Below, piece after piece: positions 54,740 to 63,623 of a stretch of 64,000 nucleotides of DNA (positions within the stretch are counted from its first letter, which is position 1; every line of letters begins with the position of its first letter). Source of the stretch: Ardenticatenaceae bacterium (GTDB lineage: Bacteria; Chloroflexota; Anaerolineae; Promineifilales; Promineifilaceae); assembly GCA_011525915.1 (NCBI GenBank), contig WYBM01000044.1, positions 49,316-113,315 of the forward strand, read 5' to 3'. The notes below the pieces were generated by a model that ran no database searches, had not been told where the DNA came from, and saw only the letters and a list, made by a program, of their open reading frames with translations. A program made the position numbers and the translations under genes.

Positions 54740-55351
54740 TCAATCCCGTTTCTGCCTATGCTTTCTCCGTAACTTTGTGACGATCTCATCCGCCCGTCCT
54801 GGATAGCTCTCTGAATTTGCAAACTCATCCAAAAAGCTAACTTCAGGAAATACTTTCTTGAAAACCCGCTGATACGCGGCAACTGCATCACTTTGGAGTG
54901 GAAGGGCTTGACTTACTGCGCAAAACACACAACAAAGTTCAGCATCTGTTGCTGCTTCCAACTCCTTCTTTCGTAAGTCTCCATCAGCAAGAGCAACCCT
55001 GGTGATAAGTTCTCTGACATGAGCACGGTATAAATGGGAAGTGTGAGGGATCAAGATTGGTGATGGTCGTAAATACGTAAAGCTATCCCATATCCTGTCT
55101 GCTTTGTGGGGATAAATTACTTGGGCCCTTTGTATTTCCTCTTCAGCAATCTCCATACGCTCAAATATCGTTCTAACTGTCGGGGCCAGGTCTCCCAATA
55201 AATCAAACATGACTTCTCTGTTAGCTCGATGTTCTGCATTGGAAGAGGGCTGTAATTCAGATCGCCTGCGCCGGAGTAAGTGCTCGAGTGATAGTTGGTG
55301 ATTCTCCCCTTCTTTTGTCATGGCCTGGACTAGGTGTTTCAATACTACCAT
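54740..55351 (-). CDS. Hypothetical protein, possible element regulator
   Basis: About 203 aa, mostly helical and charged (SLEHLLRRRRSEL, HRANREVMFDLLGDLAPTVRTIFERMEIAEEEI), with a basic C-terminus (KLRRKHRQKRD). No family recognized. It diverges from the Phd-type antitoxin gene. The start is uncertain: ATGs at 55369, 55351 and 55321 are possible and none has a clear ribosome-binding site. Confidence 0.55.
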   Translation of the reverse strand: MVVLKHLVQAMTKEGENHQLSLEHLLRRRRSELQPSSNAEHRANREVMFDLLGDLAPTVRTIFERMEIAEEEIQRAQVIYPHKADRIWDSFTYLRPSPILIPHTSHLYRAHVRELITRVALADGDLRKKELEAATDAELCCVFCAVSQALPLQSDAVAAYQRVFKKVFPEVSFLDEFANSESYPGRADEIVTKLRRKHRQKRD

Positions 55352-55400
55352 ACAAGCATCACTTGACATAAATACACAACTATCATAAGATGTACACAGT

Positions 55401-55697
55401 ATGCAAGTTGTACAAGTCGCATCAGACAAACAGGTTGGAATTGCTCAAGCACGTCAGAAATTCGGAAGCATAGTGGAAAGCGTTCAATATGACGGTGAGA
55501 CGTTTGTCATCAGCCGAAACGGGAAACCGGTAGCGGCTGTTGTACCAGTTCGTATCTTTGAGCAATACCAAAGAGAACGCGAGGAACTATTCAGCCTCAT
55601 TGATCGCGTTCAAGTCGCCAACCAAAATGCTGATCCAGATGAGGTAATGACTGATGTATTGAAAGCACAACAAGGGCTGCGTAGCAAACAAAAATGA
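55401..55697 (+). CDS. Phd/YefM-family antitoxin
   Basis: 98 aa. N-terminal DNA-binding fold VGIAQARQKFGSIVESVQ and TFVISRNGKPVAAVVPVRIFEQY are the Phd/YefM signature; the C-terminal helix should wrap the toxin. Antitoxins of this type bind their own promoter. The stop overlaps the toxin start by 4 nt (ATGA), the typical coupling. Maintains the element. Confidence 0.9.
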   Translation: MQVVQVASDKQVGIAQARQKFGSIVESVQYDGETFVISRNGKPVAAVVPVRIFEQYQREREELFSLIDRVQVANQNADPDEVMTDVLKAQQGLRSKQK

Positions 55698-56128
55698 GGG
55701 TAGTACCTGATGCAAATGTTTTTATAAGTGCCCTTATCTCCCCCACCGGTCAGTCGGCCAGAATACTGAAACTATGGAAAAAAGGGAAAGTCGAGATAAT
55801 AACTTCACCGGCAATTATTGATGAGGTTGCAAGAGTAACAAATTACCCCAAACTCAAAAAGTACGCTCGTATAAACAAAGAGGGAAAACGGTTTGCCAGA
55901 CTTCTTGCCAAACAGACCATCCAAGTGAACCCATCATCTGTAATTAACGCCATCAAGAGTGATGAAAGCGATAACCGATATATTGAGTGCGCCTATTTTG
56001 GCAAAGCACAATTCATCGTCACTGGTGATTCCCACTTGCTTGATCTCAAAAAGTACAAAGGCATCTACATAGTCAACCCAACAAGTCTCCTTACCATCAT
56101 TCAAATTGAAAAGCGCAAGAAAGTGTAA
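55694..56128 (+). CDS. PIN-domain toxin
   Basis: 144 aa. Putative RNase of the PIN toxin family. Acidic metal-binding residues: D in VPDANVFISAL, E in IIDEVARV, D in SDESDNRYIECA, D in VTGDSHLLDL. It forms a type II toxin-antitoxin pair with the Phd-like gene just upstream, whose frame it overlaps. Confidence 0.9.
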   Translation: MRVVPDANVFISALISPTGQSARILKLWKKGKVEIITSPAIIDEVARVTNYPKLKKYARINKEGKRFARLLAKQTIQVNPSSVINAIKSDESDNRYIECAYFGKAQFIVTGDSHLLDLKKYKGIYIVNPTSLLTIIQIEKRKKV

Positions 56129-56132
56129 AGAT

Positions 56133-56468
56133 TCAATACTCCTCTGGAAGTAATAGTGTGGTGACGCTTCTATCCCACTCAGTTATCACATAAATCGTGC
56201 TGCCTGTATCCAGTTTGTAAGCGGAAAATACTCTAAGCCCTCTTTGCAATGCGAAATCGTTTTCCTTAACGTCTTCTTCGGGCAAATCTCCCCAATCGCC
56301 GGTTATATGTCTAGCAAGAAATTGAACCGGGTGATATTCGGCCACCTGAAGCGTCATAACCGCTCCTGGTGTAATAGCAACACGCCCCAAACTAAACAGT
56401 GCCTTGGGCATTTGTTCTTTATTTGGTTGAGGCGTTTGTTCTGGGATATGTCGGTCTCGCTCACTCAT
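56133..56468 (-). CDS. Plasmid/element-type small conserved protein
   Basis: 111 aa. Conserved block ALFSLGRVAITPGAVMTL, FLARHITGDWGDLPEED, RVFSAYKLDTGSTIYVITEWDRSVTTLLLPEEY. I know this pattern from small proteins on plasmids and integrative elements; no function is established, and database names such as restriction subunit are unsupported. It converges with the PIN toxin gene. Confidence 0.75.
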   Translation of the reverse strand: MSERDRHIPEQTPQPNKEQMPKALFSLGRVAITPGAVMTLQVAEYHPVQFLARHITGDWGDLPEEDVKENDFALQRGLRVFSAYKLDTGSTIYVITEWDRSVTTLLLPEEY

Positions 56469-56663
56469 ATACGTCGTCCAAACAAGATTAACACGCAGGA
56501 CAAAACAAAATCCACAACTAAATCGATAGGGCTTTGATCTTCTCTGTCAGGCGGTATCATCTTCGATTGTGTTTGTAGATGAACCATTTTCAGATGGGCC
56601 AATTCCCATCATTCCCTCAACAGGATTAACTGAGGCTAATCCTGATTCGGGTAAAGGAAGCTG

Positions 56664-56912
56664 TCACCAGTCGCTTGTCTTTATTCTATTCACGACTATC
56701 TCCTCCTCCCCATTTAGTGAAACCTCATATGAACCAACACGTAGGCAACCATTTCCATTCAGAAGAAGATGTGCCCGAACCACACTTTCTGCCCTTTCCA
56801 ATCGCTCCTGGATAACCGGCAACATCTTTCTGTTCCACACCAAGCTGCGCACAGCCCTAACAGGTGGTAAGGCGGTTTCATGTTTGATAGTGAGTGTTTT
56901 CCGCTCCGTCAT
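56664..56912 (-). CDS. Small hypothetical element protein
   Basis: About 82 aa from the ATG at 56912 (MTERKTLTIKHE), though the open frame extends to 57035. Charged, ending KTSDW. No domain recognized. It sits in line with ssb and the downstream minus-strand genes, so it is probably real. No strong ribosome-binding site. Confidence 0.45.
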   Translation of the reverse strand: MTERKTLTIKHETALPPVRAVRSLVWNRKMLPVIQERLERAESVVRAHLLLNGNGCLRVGSYEVSLNGEEEIVVNRIKTSDW

Positions 56913-57034
56913 AAATGACGCTGAATTCAGCTTAACATGCAAGTAAAAACAGATTCCAGAGCTAACCCAAAAAGTGCAATCGGGGGTGGGTGGGATACGC
57001 GCCAGGCACCACCTAGTACCTGGCGCAGACACCA

Positions 57035-57328
57035 TTATTTTTCTGCTGGCGATGGACCAAACGTTACACGGTCAGCAATCACATTAAAACGGCCGTTGTC
57101 ATCAACCTGTATTCGCCCTTCAACCAACACCTGACGACCCTTTTTGAGATACTCGGCAACGGATTCACCCAACTTGCCAAATACAGTAACTGGGAAATAC
57201 GTCGTTTTCTCTTTACCATCACTCACGCCAACACTAAAGGTCGTATAGGAAACCTCTTTGCTCTTTGACGTTTTTCGCTCGGCGTCGTTGGTTGCATTAC
57301 CAACAAGAATTAGCTTTTGATAGTTCAT
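57035..57328 (-). CDS. ssb: Single-stranded DNA-binding protein
   Basis: 97 aa, shorter than a chromosomal SSB. An OB fold: NYQKLILVGNATNDAERKT, VSYTTFSVGVSD, TTYFPVTVFGKLGESVAEYLKKGRQVLVEGRIQ. It lacks the acidic C-terminal tail that recruits other proteins. Start at 57328 with GGGGGTG upstream; a GTG at 57337 is possible. Common on conjugative elements, where it protects transferred single-strand DNA. Confidence 0.9.
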   Translation of the reverse strand: MNYQKLILVGNATNDAERKTSKSKEVSYTTFSVGVSDGKEKTTYFPVTVFGKLGESVAEYLKKGRQVLVEGRIQVDDNGRFNVIADRVTFGPSPAEK

Positions 57329-57399
57329 AATTATCACCCCCTTTCCTGGGCTAAGCCCTTATTGGTGCAGCTAGCCGCAGCTAGCTACACTGTAAAGAC

Positions 57400-57702
57400 T
57401 CAAGTGATAAACCCCTTCTCGCGATCAATCACCATACACGTAGATGAAAAAGGTTGTTTCTCTTCCAAATATTCGACATACCATGTCCCCTTTTTCTGAA
57501 AAACGTGATAGCCGAGCTTGAAAAACCAGCTCGCCTGATTTATTCGTATCTTTGTTGAGCGTGTCCAATACCCACCGGTATTTAGTTTAATCGTGTCCTC
57601 ATCAAAGGTGACAATCGCCGTTTCGTAGTAAATGACTTCAGTCTTCCCCTCGTCAGTTTCGCGTACCGTTGTTTTGTATAGGTCAAGTTTTTCTTGTGGC
57701 AT
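57400..57702 (-). CDS. Hypothetical element protein
   Basis: 100 aa, starting MPQEKLDLYKTT after a clear GAGGAG. Aromatic-rich, beta-type (GGYWTRSTKIRINQASWFFKLGYHVF). No family recognized. Upstream of ssb on the same strand, 72 bp away. Confidence 0.6.
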   Translation of the reverse strand: MPQEKLDLYKTTVRETDEGKTEVIYYETAIVTFDEDTIKLNTGGYWTRSTKIRINQASWFFKLGYHVFQKKGTWYVEYLEEKQPFSSTCMVIDREKGFIT

Positions 57703-58056
57703 TACTCCTCACCCCCCTTCCGGCTTGCTTTCAGAAAAATAGTTTTAACTGAAGCTGCCTGCCTGCTTCAGTTATGAGGTCTCTTGCATAGGCAGCGAAG
57801 CGAAGTCAAGGGCGAGTACGCGAGTTCATCTTGACCCTTGACGAGCGAAGGTGCCTGTGCCACTTGCAGACTGGGTAGTCAGCCTGCACAGGGGGAAACA
57901 AACAGCGCAAAAACCAGCTCGCTGGCTGAAGTACCGCTTAACCGATTGCACAAACTTTCAAAGTCTTTCTTGAGCAAACAGTTCTAATCACTATAAATCA
58001 AGGGAAAATATTCAATTGTTAAAGTTCGACACATCAAGTCCGGACCCTGATGGAAT
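57703..58056. other. Non-coding region with inverted repeats, possible oriT
   Basis: A 354-bp gap between the first TraG-like gene and the small genes. It has a perfect 10-bp hairpin (TAACTGAAGC at 57746-57755, GCTTCAGTTA at 57765-57774) and an 8-bp inverted repeat (GTCAAGGG at 57805-57812, CCCTTGAC at 57835-57842), and further short repeats. The hairpin could also be a terminator of the TraG-like operon. Position next to transfer genes makes an origin of transfer plausible but unproven. Confidence 0.4.
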
Positions 58057-59472
58057 TCACCAACTAAAGATAGGAACGCTTTCGGCTTGGGTAGGTATCT
58101 GCCGGTGACTATCGCGAATATTTTTGATGGCGATGTCATTTGTAATTCCGTGTCGCCTCAAACTTTCCTGTTTTATCGATTCCACATCTTCATCCGTTGC
58201 TTTGTAGGGAGGTATAGTGATCGTTCTGATGGTTTCTACTCTTCCCTCACCTATTGCCACTGTTGCTCTGCGTGGTTGTTGGAAGCGAATCGTGTCAATC
58301 CAGTGTTCCCATTGCTCTGAAAGCGATTCAAAAAGCTCATGCTGCGTATTTGTCTTGGGCGTGCGCTTGATAGCTTCGGTATTAACCCGGCCCACAAGCT
58401 TGGCAAAATACTCCGCGTCCAATCGACCGACGCGAAAGATGACTTTGGTCTGCACGTTGCTTAAGGCCCCAATTATTCGCGGTGTCAACTGTGAGAGGTC
58501 TTGATGGGCAACTGTCATTCCCAGTCTAAATTTTCTGCCCTCTGAAAAAACATGAGCCAGTGACTTTACAGACCCCTCATTGGCCACATATCCGGCGAAT
58601 TCATCAATGACCAGATTCCATAGATTTCTGTTTCGCCGTCGGCGCATAGCCCGCTCTAAACCTGTGGTAACAAGTGAGCCAATCAGCCGGTTGGTTTCCA
58701 CGTCTGCCCGTCCCAAATCCAAAAGGAGAATCTTCTCTTCATCCATAATTTCTCTAAAATCAAGGTGGTTGGCAGTTTGCCCCAACATCAGTTTAAGCCT
58801 GGGATTCAGGGAAAACGCCCCAATTTTGTTGAGTGTGCTTTCGCGCATCAACGGGGCTTCTTTTCCCCATTTGTCAAAGCGGTCATGGAAAAACTCAATG
58901 ACACTATGCTCTGAAACTTGTTGCAAACACCTCTCTCGAAACTCCTGGTTAGTGAGTAATCGCGGCATGTCCATAAGCGTGAGATTGTTCTCAATAAGGA
59001 CAATGAGTGCAGCTGTTACAACGTTGGAAAAGTGTGGTGCTTCTTTAAGGCTCTCCGGCCATGTGCGCCTAAAGGCTTCAAGAATGCTGGTAGCTGTATC
59101 GTAAGGTGTGTCAGGGGAGGAGAGAACATTAAAGGGTATTACGTAGTCTTCTCGTGCCGGGTCTACATAGATGAGCTTTTGTCGGATGTTAAAGTTCGGC
59201 AAAATACCTGCGGTAATGGCGTATTTGAGTAGATCGTCAACCAGTAAACTATGAGGGTCAACTAACCCAACGCCACGCCCTGCGGCTATATCTTGGAAAA
59301 GGCAATGTTCAAGAAATTTAGATTTCCCGCTTCCCGAAAGCCCAACCACATAACCGTGTCCATTACGAATGCTTGTTGGAATACGAAGAAGCGGAGAAAA
59401 CCGTGTGCGCCCTAGCCTTCCTAAAACAAGGCCATCCGTGTTACCGCTTTTTATCCATGACAGGAGGGGCAC
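58057..59472 (-). CDS. TraG/VirD4-like transfer ATPase (first)
   Basis: 471 aa. Walker A at 44-51 (GLSGSGKS) and Walker B around 300 (LVIDEFAGYV), separated by an all-alpha insert. Motifs further on (MTVAHQDLSQL, LSNVQTKVIFRVG) match type IV coupling-protein/HerA-type DNA pumps that move DNA in conjugation. No clear N-terminal TM helices are seen, unlike classic VirD4. It ends the row of minus-strand transfer genes. Confidence 0.85.
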   Translation of the reverse strand: MPLLSWIKSGNTDGLVLGRLGRTRFSPLLRIPTSIRNGHGYVVGLSGSGKSKFLEHCLFQDIAAGRGVGLVDPHSLLVDDLLKYAITAGILPNFNIRQKLIYVDPAREDYVIPFNVLSSPDTPYDTATSILEAFRRTWPESLKEAPHFSNVVTAALIVLIENNLTLMDMPRLLTNQEFRERCLQQVSEHSVIEFFHDRFDKWGKEAPLMRESTLNKIGAFSLNPRLKLMLGQTANHLDFREIMDEEKILLLDLGRADVETNRLIGSLVTTGLERAMRRRRNRNLWNLVIDEFAGYVANEGSVKSLAHVFSEGRKFRLGMTVAHQDLSQLTPRIIGALSNVQTKVIFRVGRLDAEYFAKLVGRVNTEAIKRTPKTNTQHELFESLSEQWEHWIDTIRFQQPRRATVAIGEGRVETIRTITIPPYKATDEDVESIKQESLRRHGITNDIAIKNIRDSHRQIPTQAESVPIFSW

Positions 59473-59500
59473 ACTTTAGCGTAACATATGGCCCACTTCC

Positions 59501-60436
59501 TCAAGCGATTTGCAGTAGTGCCACCATTTCATCGTTTCCTGGCTGCCACCAAATTGGGTCAACCAGTACATTGCAGGAATTAAGCTGGCCAAAAGTAGTA
59601 AAGAAAAAAAGGTGGGATGCTGCACCTATGGCTTGATGAGTTTGGTTCATAAGGTTTCTCATTCGCTTGTTTCCCATGGTAACGATCAGCCAACGGCCTG
59701 AATTTGCTCCAAACCGTGCTTTGTATTGGGGACTTGTAATATAAGTTGCACCCGCTAGTACCTTATCTCTTCCAAACTTGGGATTTGAGTGCGTTGCTCC
59801 GTCTAATTCCAAAAGAAATCTTGCTTTGGCTGGGTGGCCAGCGCTTTGCCTCTTGCAGTCAACGATAGTAAAGGAACTATCTGGGCATATCCCTTTTTTG
59901 GTTAAGGTTGTTGATCCGTCGCGATTGACAACTTCAAATTCAATAACATCAGGATCAGAACGGAAATGATGTTCGTTTCGCCAGTCTTCTAATACGAAGA
60001 ACTCAATCTCAGAAAGTGCAACCTCCACACTCAAACGGAAGTCAACAATGGCCAAATCATGTTCTAACTGATGCCATTTTGGTTGCCGAATCCAGGAAAC
60101 TCCCCCTTGACGCAACTGCTGTTCAAGTTTTCGTTGATGGTTCTCGTTTAGGGGGTAGGTAAACTCTCCGTCAAGTTCAACGCCATACTGACCTGCAAGC
60201 CATAATGCTCCTTGTGGACCAACCCAGTAAATGGCTTCGGGAATGGGCTTTGTCCTCCAATCTCTTTTGGTAGGTCTGGCAAGATAGCCATTTTCGATTA
60301 GCTTTGATAGGCGTTTTTGCACCGCGCGCAATGTGCTATCCGGCCAAAATTTGTTGTGAATATGTCGTCTGGCCAATATCCCGCCATATTCGTAGGTGGT
60401 TATTACAAGCTGACCATCTCGCTCTTGGAACCACAT
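59501..60436 (-). CDS. Replication-relaxation family protein
   Basis: 311 aa. N-terminal winged helix (about 1-60, TYEYGGILARRHIHNKFWPDSTLRAVQKRLSKLIENGYLARP), then a nuclease-like body with HQLEHDLAIVDFRLSVE and PDSSFTIVDCKR. This is the replication-relaxation family found on plasmids and conjugative elements of Gram-positive bacteria, thought to act in plasmid replication or DNA processing. It lies between the two ATPases. It may act as the DNA-processing partner, but no relaxase Tyr/HUH motif was seen. Confidence 0.8.
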   Translation of the reverse strand: MWFQERDGQLVITTYEYGGILARRHIHNKFWPDSTLRAVQKRLSKLIENGYLARPTKRDWRTKPIPEAIYWVGPQGALWLAGQYGVELDGEFTYPLNENHQRKLEQQLRQGGVSWIRQPKWHQLEHDLAIVDFRLSVEVALSEIEFFVLEDWRNEHHFRSDPDVIEFEVVNRDGSTTLTKKGICPDSSFTIVDCKRQSAGHPAKARFLLELDGATHSNPKFGRDKVLAGATYITSPQYKARFGANSGRWLIVTMGNKRMRNLMNQTHQAIGAASHLFFFTTFGQLNSCNVLVDPIWWQPGNDEMVALLQIA

Positions 60437-60452
60437 AATTCACCTTAGCATA

Positions 60453-61931
60453 CTAATCTGACCACATGTTTGTATCATTGCCGGGGGAAGCCATGGTGCC
60501 TCCACCTCTAAAAGGTGGAGGTAGTAACCGAAATTTTCGCCGTCCGGCCAATCGAAAAGCGTGTTCATCAAGCAATTGTCTTGCCTCTGCAATTCGACTG
60601 TAGTTTTCCAGGTCTTCAATATCCTTAACGGTTAAGGTTCCGATTTGTTCTGAAACCGAGTGCCCCCGTTGCTTCCAATACAACTTTCGGTTTGGAAGCT
60701 CAGTAAGTTTGCGTCGTTCAAACTCCCAAATTTCCTGCAAACTCCAATAAACCGGCTTGTCATCAACAATTGCTTTGACCTGCAACAAGTCCGGTGTAAA
60801 TAAATCCCTGACAATAATCTCAGCATCTTCCCTGTCCAAGCGCATACAAAATGTGTTGCCCACAACTTTTCGTATTGCACCTCGAAGTTCTGCATGTTCA
60901 GGTAGCCCTGCAATTTCCTGGGTAGCAAAAAGAAACTCAATGCCAAGTTTCCGGTCTTCGGCCACCATTTGACGGGCTGTGTCAGTGGTATATGTTTGAA
61001 ATTCGTCACAGTAAACTGCAAAGGGTCTGCGTTGGTTTGGTGGTATATCAATTCGTGCCATCGCCTCTTGCTGCAATCGCGCAAGAAGGAGTCCACAAAA
61101 TATAGACGAACCCCTATCCCCTAATTTCCCCTTTGGTGCATTTACCAAAATTATCGCTCCCCTATTCATCAGTTCCCCTAAGTCAATGGTGCTGGGGCCT
61201 TCCAGCAGAAACGTAATACCTGTTTGCCTTAGCAAGGGGTATAGACGATTCAGGGTGCTGTCTGCAAACTCCATCGCCTTTTCATGTCTTTCTGGAAATG
61301 CATGGAACCAATATCGCTCAAGTTTCGGCTCACGAAGTATTTTGACTATTGAGTTTCTGAATTCAGGATTGATGAGGAATTCTTCTGCATCCGTTAACGG
61401 CCGTCTAGCCAGCCCTAAGGTCCAAAACAAATGGGTGGAGACCAGGTGCTGGCGAACATGTATGTTTGGGTCATCGTGAAATAAGTATGTAAAGTCTGTG
61501 GCTAACTGCTCATAGTGTGATTCAGGGGTTTGCCCTTTTCTTAAGTGGCGTATCTCGAGCGGGTCTAGCTTGACAGACCAGCTTTCTTTCGTGGGGTCTA
61601 TGATGTAAACCAGGTCATAAAGTTTTGGATATTTGAGTGCTGCCAATGCAAGGCGGTTATAAAGGTTGTTAAACAGGTCCCCATGCGGGTCTATCACACA
61701 AAGGCCACGAGGGTGTTTGTCGTTCACGCGGCGCACAATATCTTGAATTACCATACCCTCAAGAAGGCGGGTTTTGCCAGCGCCCGTTCCACCATACAAA
61801 GCTATATGAGTGGAACGAGCTTTATCAGGCAAAGTTACAAGAGCTCGGTGCTTGTTTCCTCCGTTGAGGCCCCAAGCTGACTGTAATTCTGGCAGCAAAA
61901 AGTCTTTGATGAACGATTTGTCTTTCTTCAT
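60453..61931 (-). CDS. TraG/VirD4-like transfer ATPase (second)
   Basis: 492 aa. Walker A 47-54 (GGTGAGKT), Walker B FAVYCDEFQTYT, and LEFLFATQEIAGLPEH. It is related in type to the other ATPase but not a close copy; two different motor ATPases near each other is unusual. A type IV secretion-like DNA transfer role is inferred. Stop overlaps nothing; its start overlaps the small membrane gene stop by 4 nt. Confidence 0.85.
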   Translation of the reverse strand: MKKDKSFIKDFLLPELQSAWGLNGGNKHRALVTLPDKARSTHIALYGGTGAGKTRLLEGMVIQDIVRRVNDKHPRGLCVIDPHGDLFNNLYNRLALAALKYPKLYDLVYIIDPTKESWSVKLDPLEIRHLRKGQTPESHYEQLATDFTYLFHDDPNIHVRQHLVSTHLFWTLGLARRPLTDAEEFLINPEFRNSIVKILREPKLERYWFHAFPERHEKAMEFADSTLNRLYPLLRQTGITFLLEGPSTIDLGELMNRGAIILVNAPKGKLGDRGSSIFCGLLLARLQQEAMARIDIPPNQRRPFAVYCDEFQTYTTDTARQMVAEDRKLGIEFLFATQEIAGLPEHAELRGAIRKVVGNTFCMRLDREDAEIIVRDLFTPDLLQVKAIVDDKPVYWSLQEIWEFERRKLTELPNRKLYWKQRGHSVSEQIGTLTVKDIEDLENYSRIAEARQLLDEHAFRLAGRRKFRLLPPPFRGGGTMASPGNDTNMWSD

Positions 61932-62245
61932 TCTTCAGAAATTCCAATTGCTGAACCTGCCATCCAATCCATTACAGTATCAAACTCTTCTTCGGGAGGT
62001 TCAACTCCAAAGAGGCCCACTGCATAAGCTATATCATCAAATGGCAAATCAACGCCTGTTTCTTGTACTACCTGGTCAAATTCCTCCTCAGCTTCCTTTC
62101 GGTATTTTTTATAGCGGCGATAGGCAATAATAATGGCGATAAAGCCAGTAACCATAAGAAAAAGGAGGTAGAGGGTTATAATAAAGGCAATCCCAAATAC
62201 CAGTAAGGCAAGCCACATAAGGGTTTCAGTACCATCCTTATCCAT
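61928..62245 (-). CDS. Small membrane protein
   Basis: 105 aa. One or two TM helices (LALLVFGIAFIITLYLLFLMVTGFIAIII, about 12-40), then a basic stretch (YRRYKKYRK) and an acidic C-terminal tail. AAGGAG precedes the ATG. It overlaps the second TraG-like gene by 4 nt, so it may anchor that ATPase to the membrane. Confidence 0.7.
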   Translation of the reverse strand: MDKDGTETLMWLALLVFGIAFIITLYLLFLMVTGFIAIIIAYRRYKKYRKEAEEEFDQVVQETGVDLPFDDIAYAVGLFGVEPPEEEFDTVMDWMAGSAIGISEE

Positions 62246-62307
62246 TTCACATCTCCTTGTGTTGGTTGTTTGAAATATTCGTTACCTTTCGGTTCTTACA
62301 CACCAAA

Positions 62308-62527
62308 TCACTTGTCACTAGCTGATAATCGGGCTGATTTTAGATAGCTTCGATAGTGGTAATAGACAACTAGAAGGTAAGTGAGTAAAAGGATTCCAAA
62401 CAGTGGAAGCAGCATAGGTAAAAGCAAGAAGAAGAGCAGAACTAATAGAGAAGACAATTAAACTTCGGACAATCTTCTGACGATAGTTCTCGAACCCTCT
62501 AGATGAATCACAATTCACTTCGCACAT
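62308..62527 (-). pseudogene. Small membrane protein, possibly frameshifted
   Basis: A frame from 62527 (MCEVNCDSSRGFENYRQKIVRSL) carries a cytoplasmic-looking start. One frame over, from 62457 to 62308, lies a strongly hydrophobic stretch followed by a basic tail (YYHYRSYLKSARLSASDK), a more natural membrane protein end. Joining the two needs a one-base shift around 62455-62470. It may be a decayed gene, a programmed frameshift, or a sequence error. The rest of the gap between 62246 and 62610 shows nothing else. Confidence 0.35.
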
Positions 62528-62610
62528 TGTCCGACCTTAAAATGATTTCTCTATAAGCAAAGCTCTAGCACAAAACTCACTATGACCTTGCATTCATTCA
62601 GTATCATCAC

Positions 62611-63261
62611 TTATCTCCTCGCTTTGTTCGGAAACCAATGGGATTCGGACGATTGGTAAACAAAACCATTCCCGTTACCATTCTCCCTGGGATCCATTAC
62701 AACAACTTCGCCTTCGATTACATTTTCTGCGTTATCTGTGTTAACAGGAAGTAAAGGAACTTTCACTTGGACGGCCGCTATCGCCCTTGAGTTTTCTTCT
62801 GCCCCAGGTAATTTAGAATGATAGTCACCTAGTATTTGGTACATAGCACTTCGGCGTAAAATCCGTCTCACATCTTCTGCGCCTTCTTCTCCATGCGCTT
62901 CTAAAACAGCTACAAGTTCATCTACATTTGCCAAAGCCGTTTCAAGATATTTGACAGCATACTTTCCTGCTTCCTTTAGCTTGATGTCATTGACTCCCCA
63001 TTGGCTTTGCTCAATAGCTAGTTTGCCAAAGTCCTGGTTTTGCTTTCCGATTAGTTCGAGAGTTAGGTTCATGAAACCAGCAAGGTATTCTTTGAATAAC
63101 GGCCCTGCTTCTACTCCCAATTTTGATCGAATATCTTTCGGTATTCTCTTGAAAACTTCTTGAATCGTTTCGATTGGCATTGGAGGCATACCCATTTCTT
63201 GGCGCACAACATTAATTTGCCTAACAAAATTAATGAATGCATCTTCTCGTTTGTTGAACAT
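62611..63261 (-). CDS. Hypothetical element protein
   Basis: 216 aa from the ATG at 63261, preceded by AAGGAG. Helical, soluble, with a Pro/acid-rich C-terminal half (MDPRENGNGNGFVYQ). No family recognized. Same strand and spacing as its neighbours, so part of the element's operon. Confidence 0.6.
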   Translation of the reverse strand: MFNKREDAFINFVRQINVVRQEMGMPPMPIETIQEVFKRIPKDIRSKLGVEAGPLFKEYLAGFMNLTLELIGKQNQDFGKLAIEQSQWGVNDIKLKEAGKYAVKYLETALANVDELVAVLEAHGEEGAEDVRRILRRSAMYQILGDYHSKLPGAEENSRAIAAVQVKVPLLPVNTDNAENVIEGEVVVMDPRENGNGNGFVYQSSESHWFPNKARR

Positions 63262-63306
63262 TTGAATCACTCCTTGTGTGTGCGAATGACAAGCTGTCAT
63301 TCAAAA

Positions 63307-63567
63307 TTACAAATCACCAAACCAACCTTGTCTTACTCGTCGTGAGGGTTCAAGCAATGTATTTCGCAAAGCCTCTCGTACCTTTTGAACAATTTCTTCC
63401 TCTGTCTGCGGGTTTTCAAGCCGTGCAGTGGCTAAACAATTCGAATACAAAAAACGCAATCCCTCTAAGTCACCAGCTTTCATCAACGGGGCTGATTGAT
63501 GTATGAACTCGTTTACGATTTCATCCACGACATTGCGTTCGATATCCTTGCCTTTTTTGAACCACAT
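63307..63567 (-). CDS. Small hypothetical helical protein
   Basis: 86 aa, starting MWFKKGKDIE after AAAGGAG about 10 bp upstream. Mostly helical (DEIVNEFIHQSAPLMKAGDLE, EEEIVQKVREALRN). No domain recognized. Confidence 0.55.
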   Translation of the reverse strand: MWFKKGKDIERNVVDEIVNEFIHQSAPLMKAGDLEGLRFLYSNCLATARLENPQTEEEIVQKVREALRNTLLEPSRRVRQGWFGDL

Positions 63568-63623
63568 GGTTATGTAACTCCTTTAGTGAGGCCAAATAGT
63601 GACAACTCCCACAAAATCGAGAG

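Noticed and set aside
56569..56946. 125-codon plus-strand frame within the mobile element
   Set aside because: It opposes a minus-strand frame with more protein-like composition in line with neighbouring genes, and has no ribosome-binding site.
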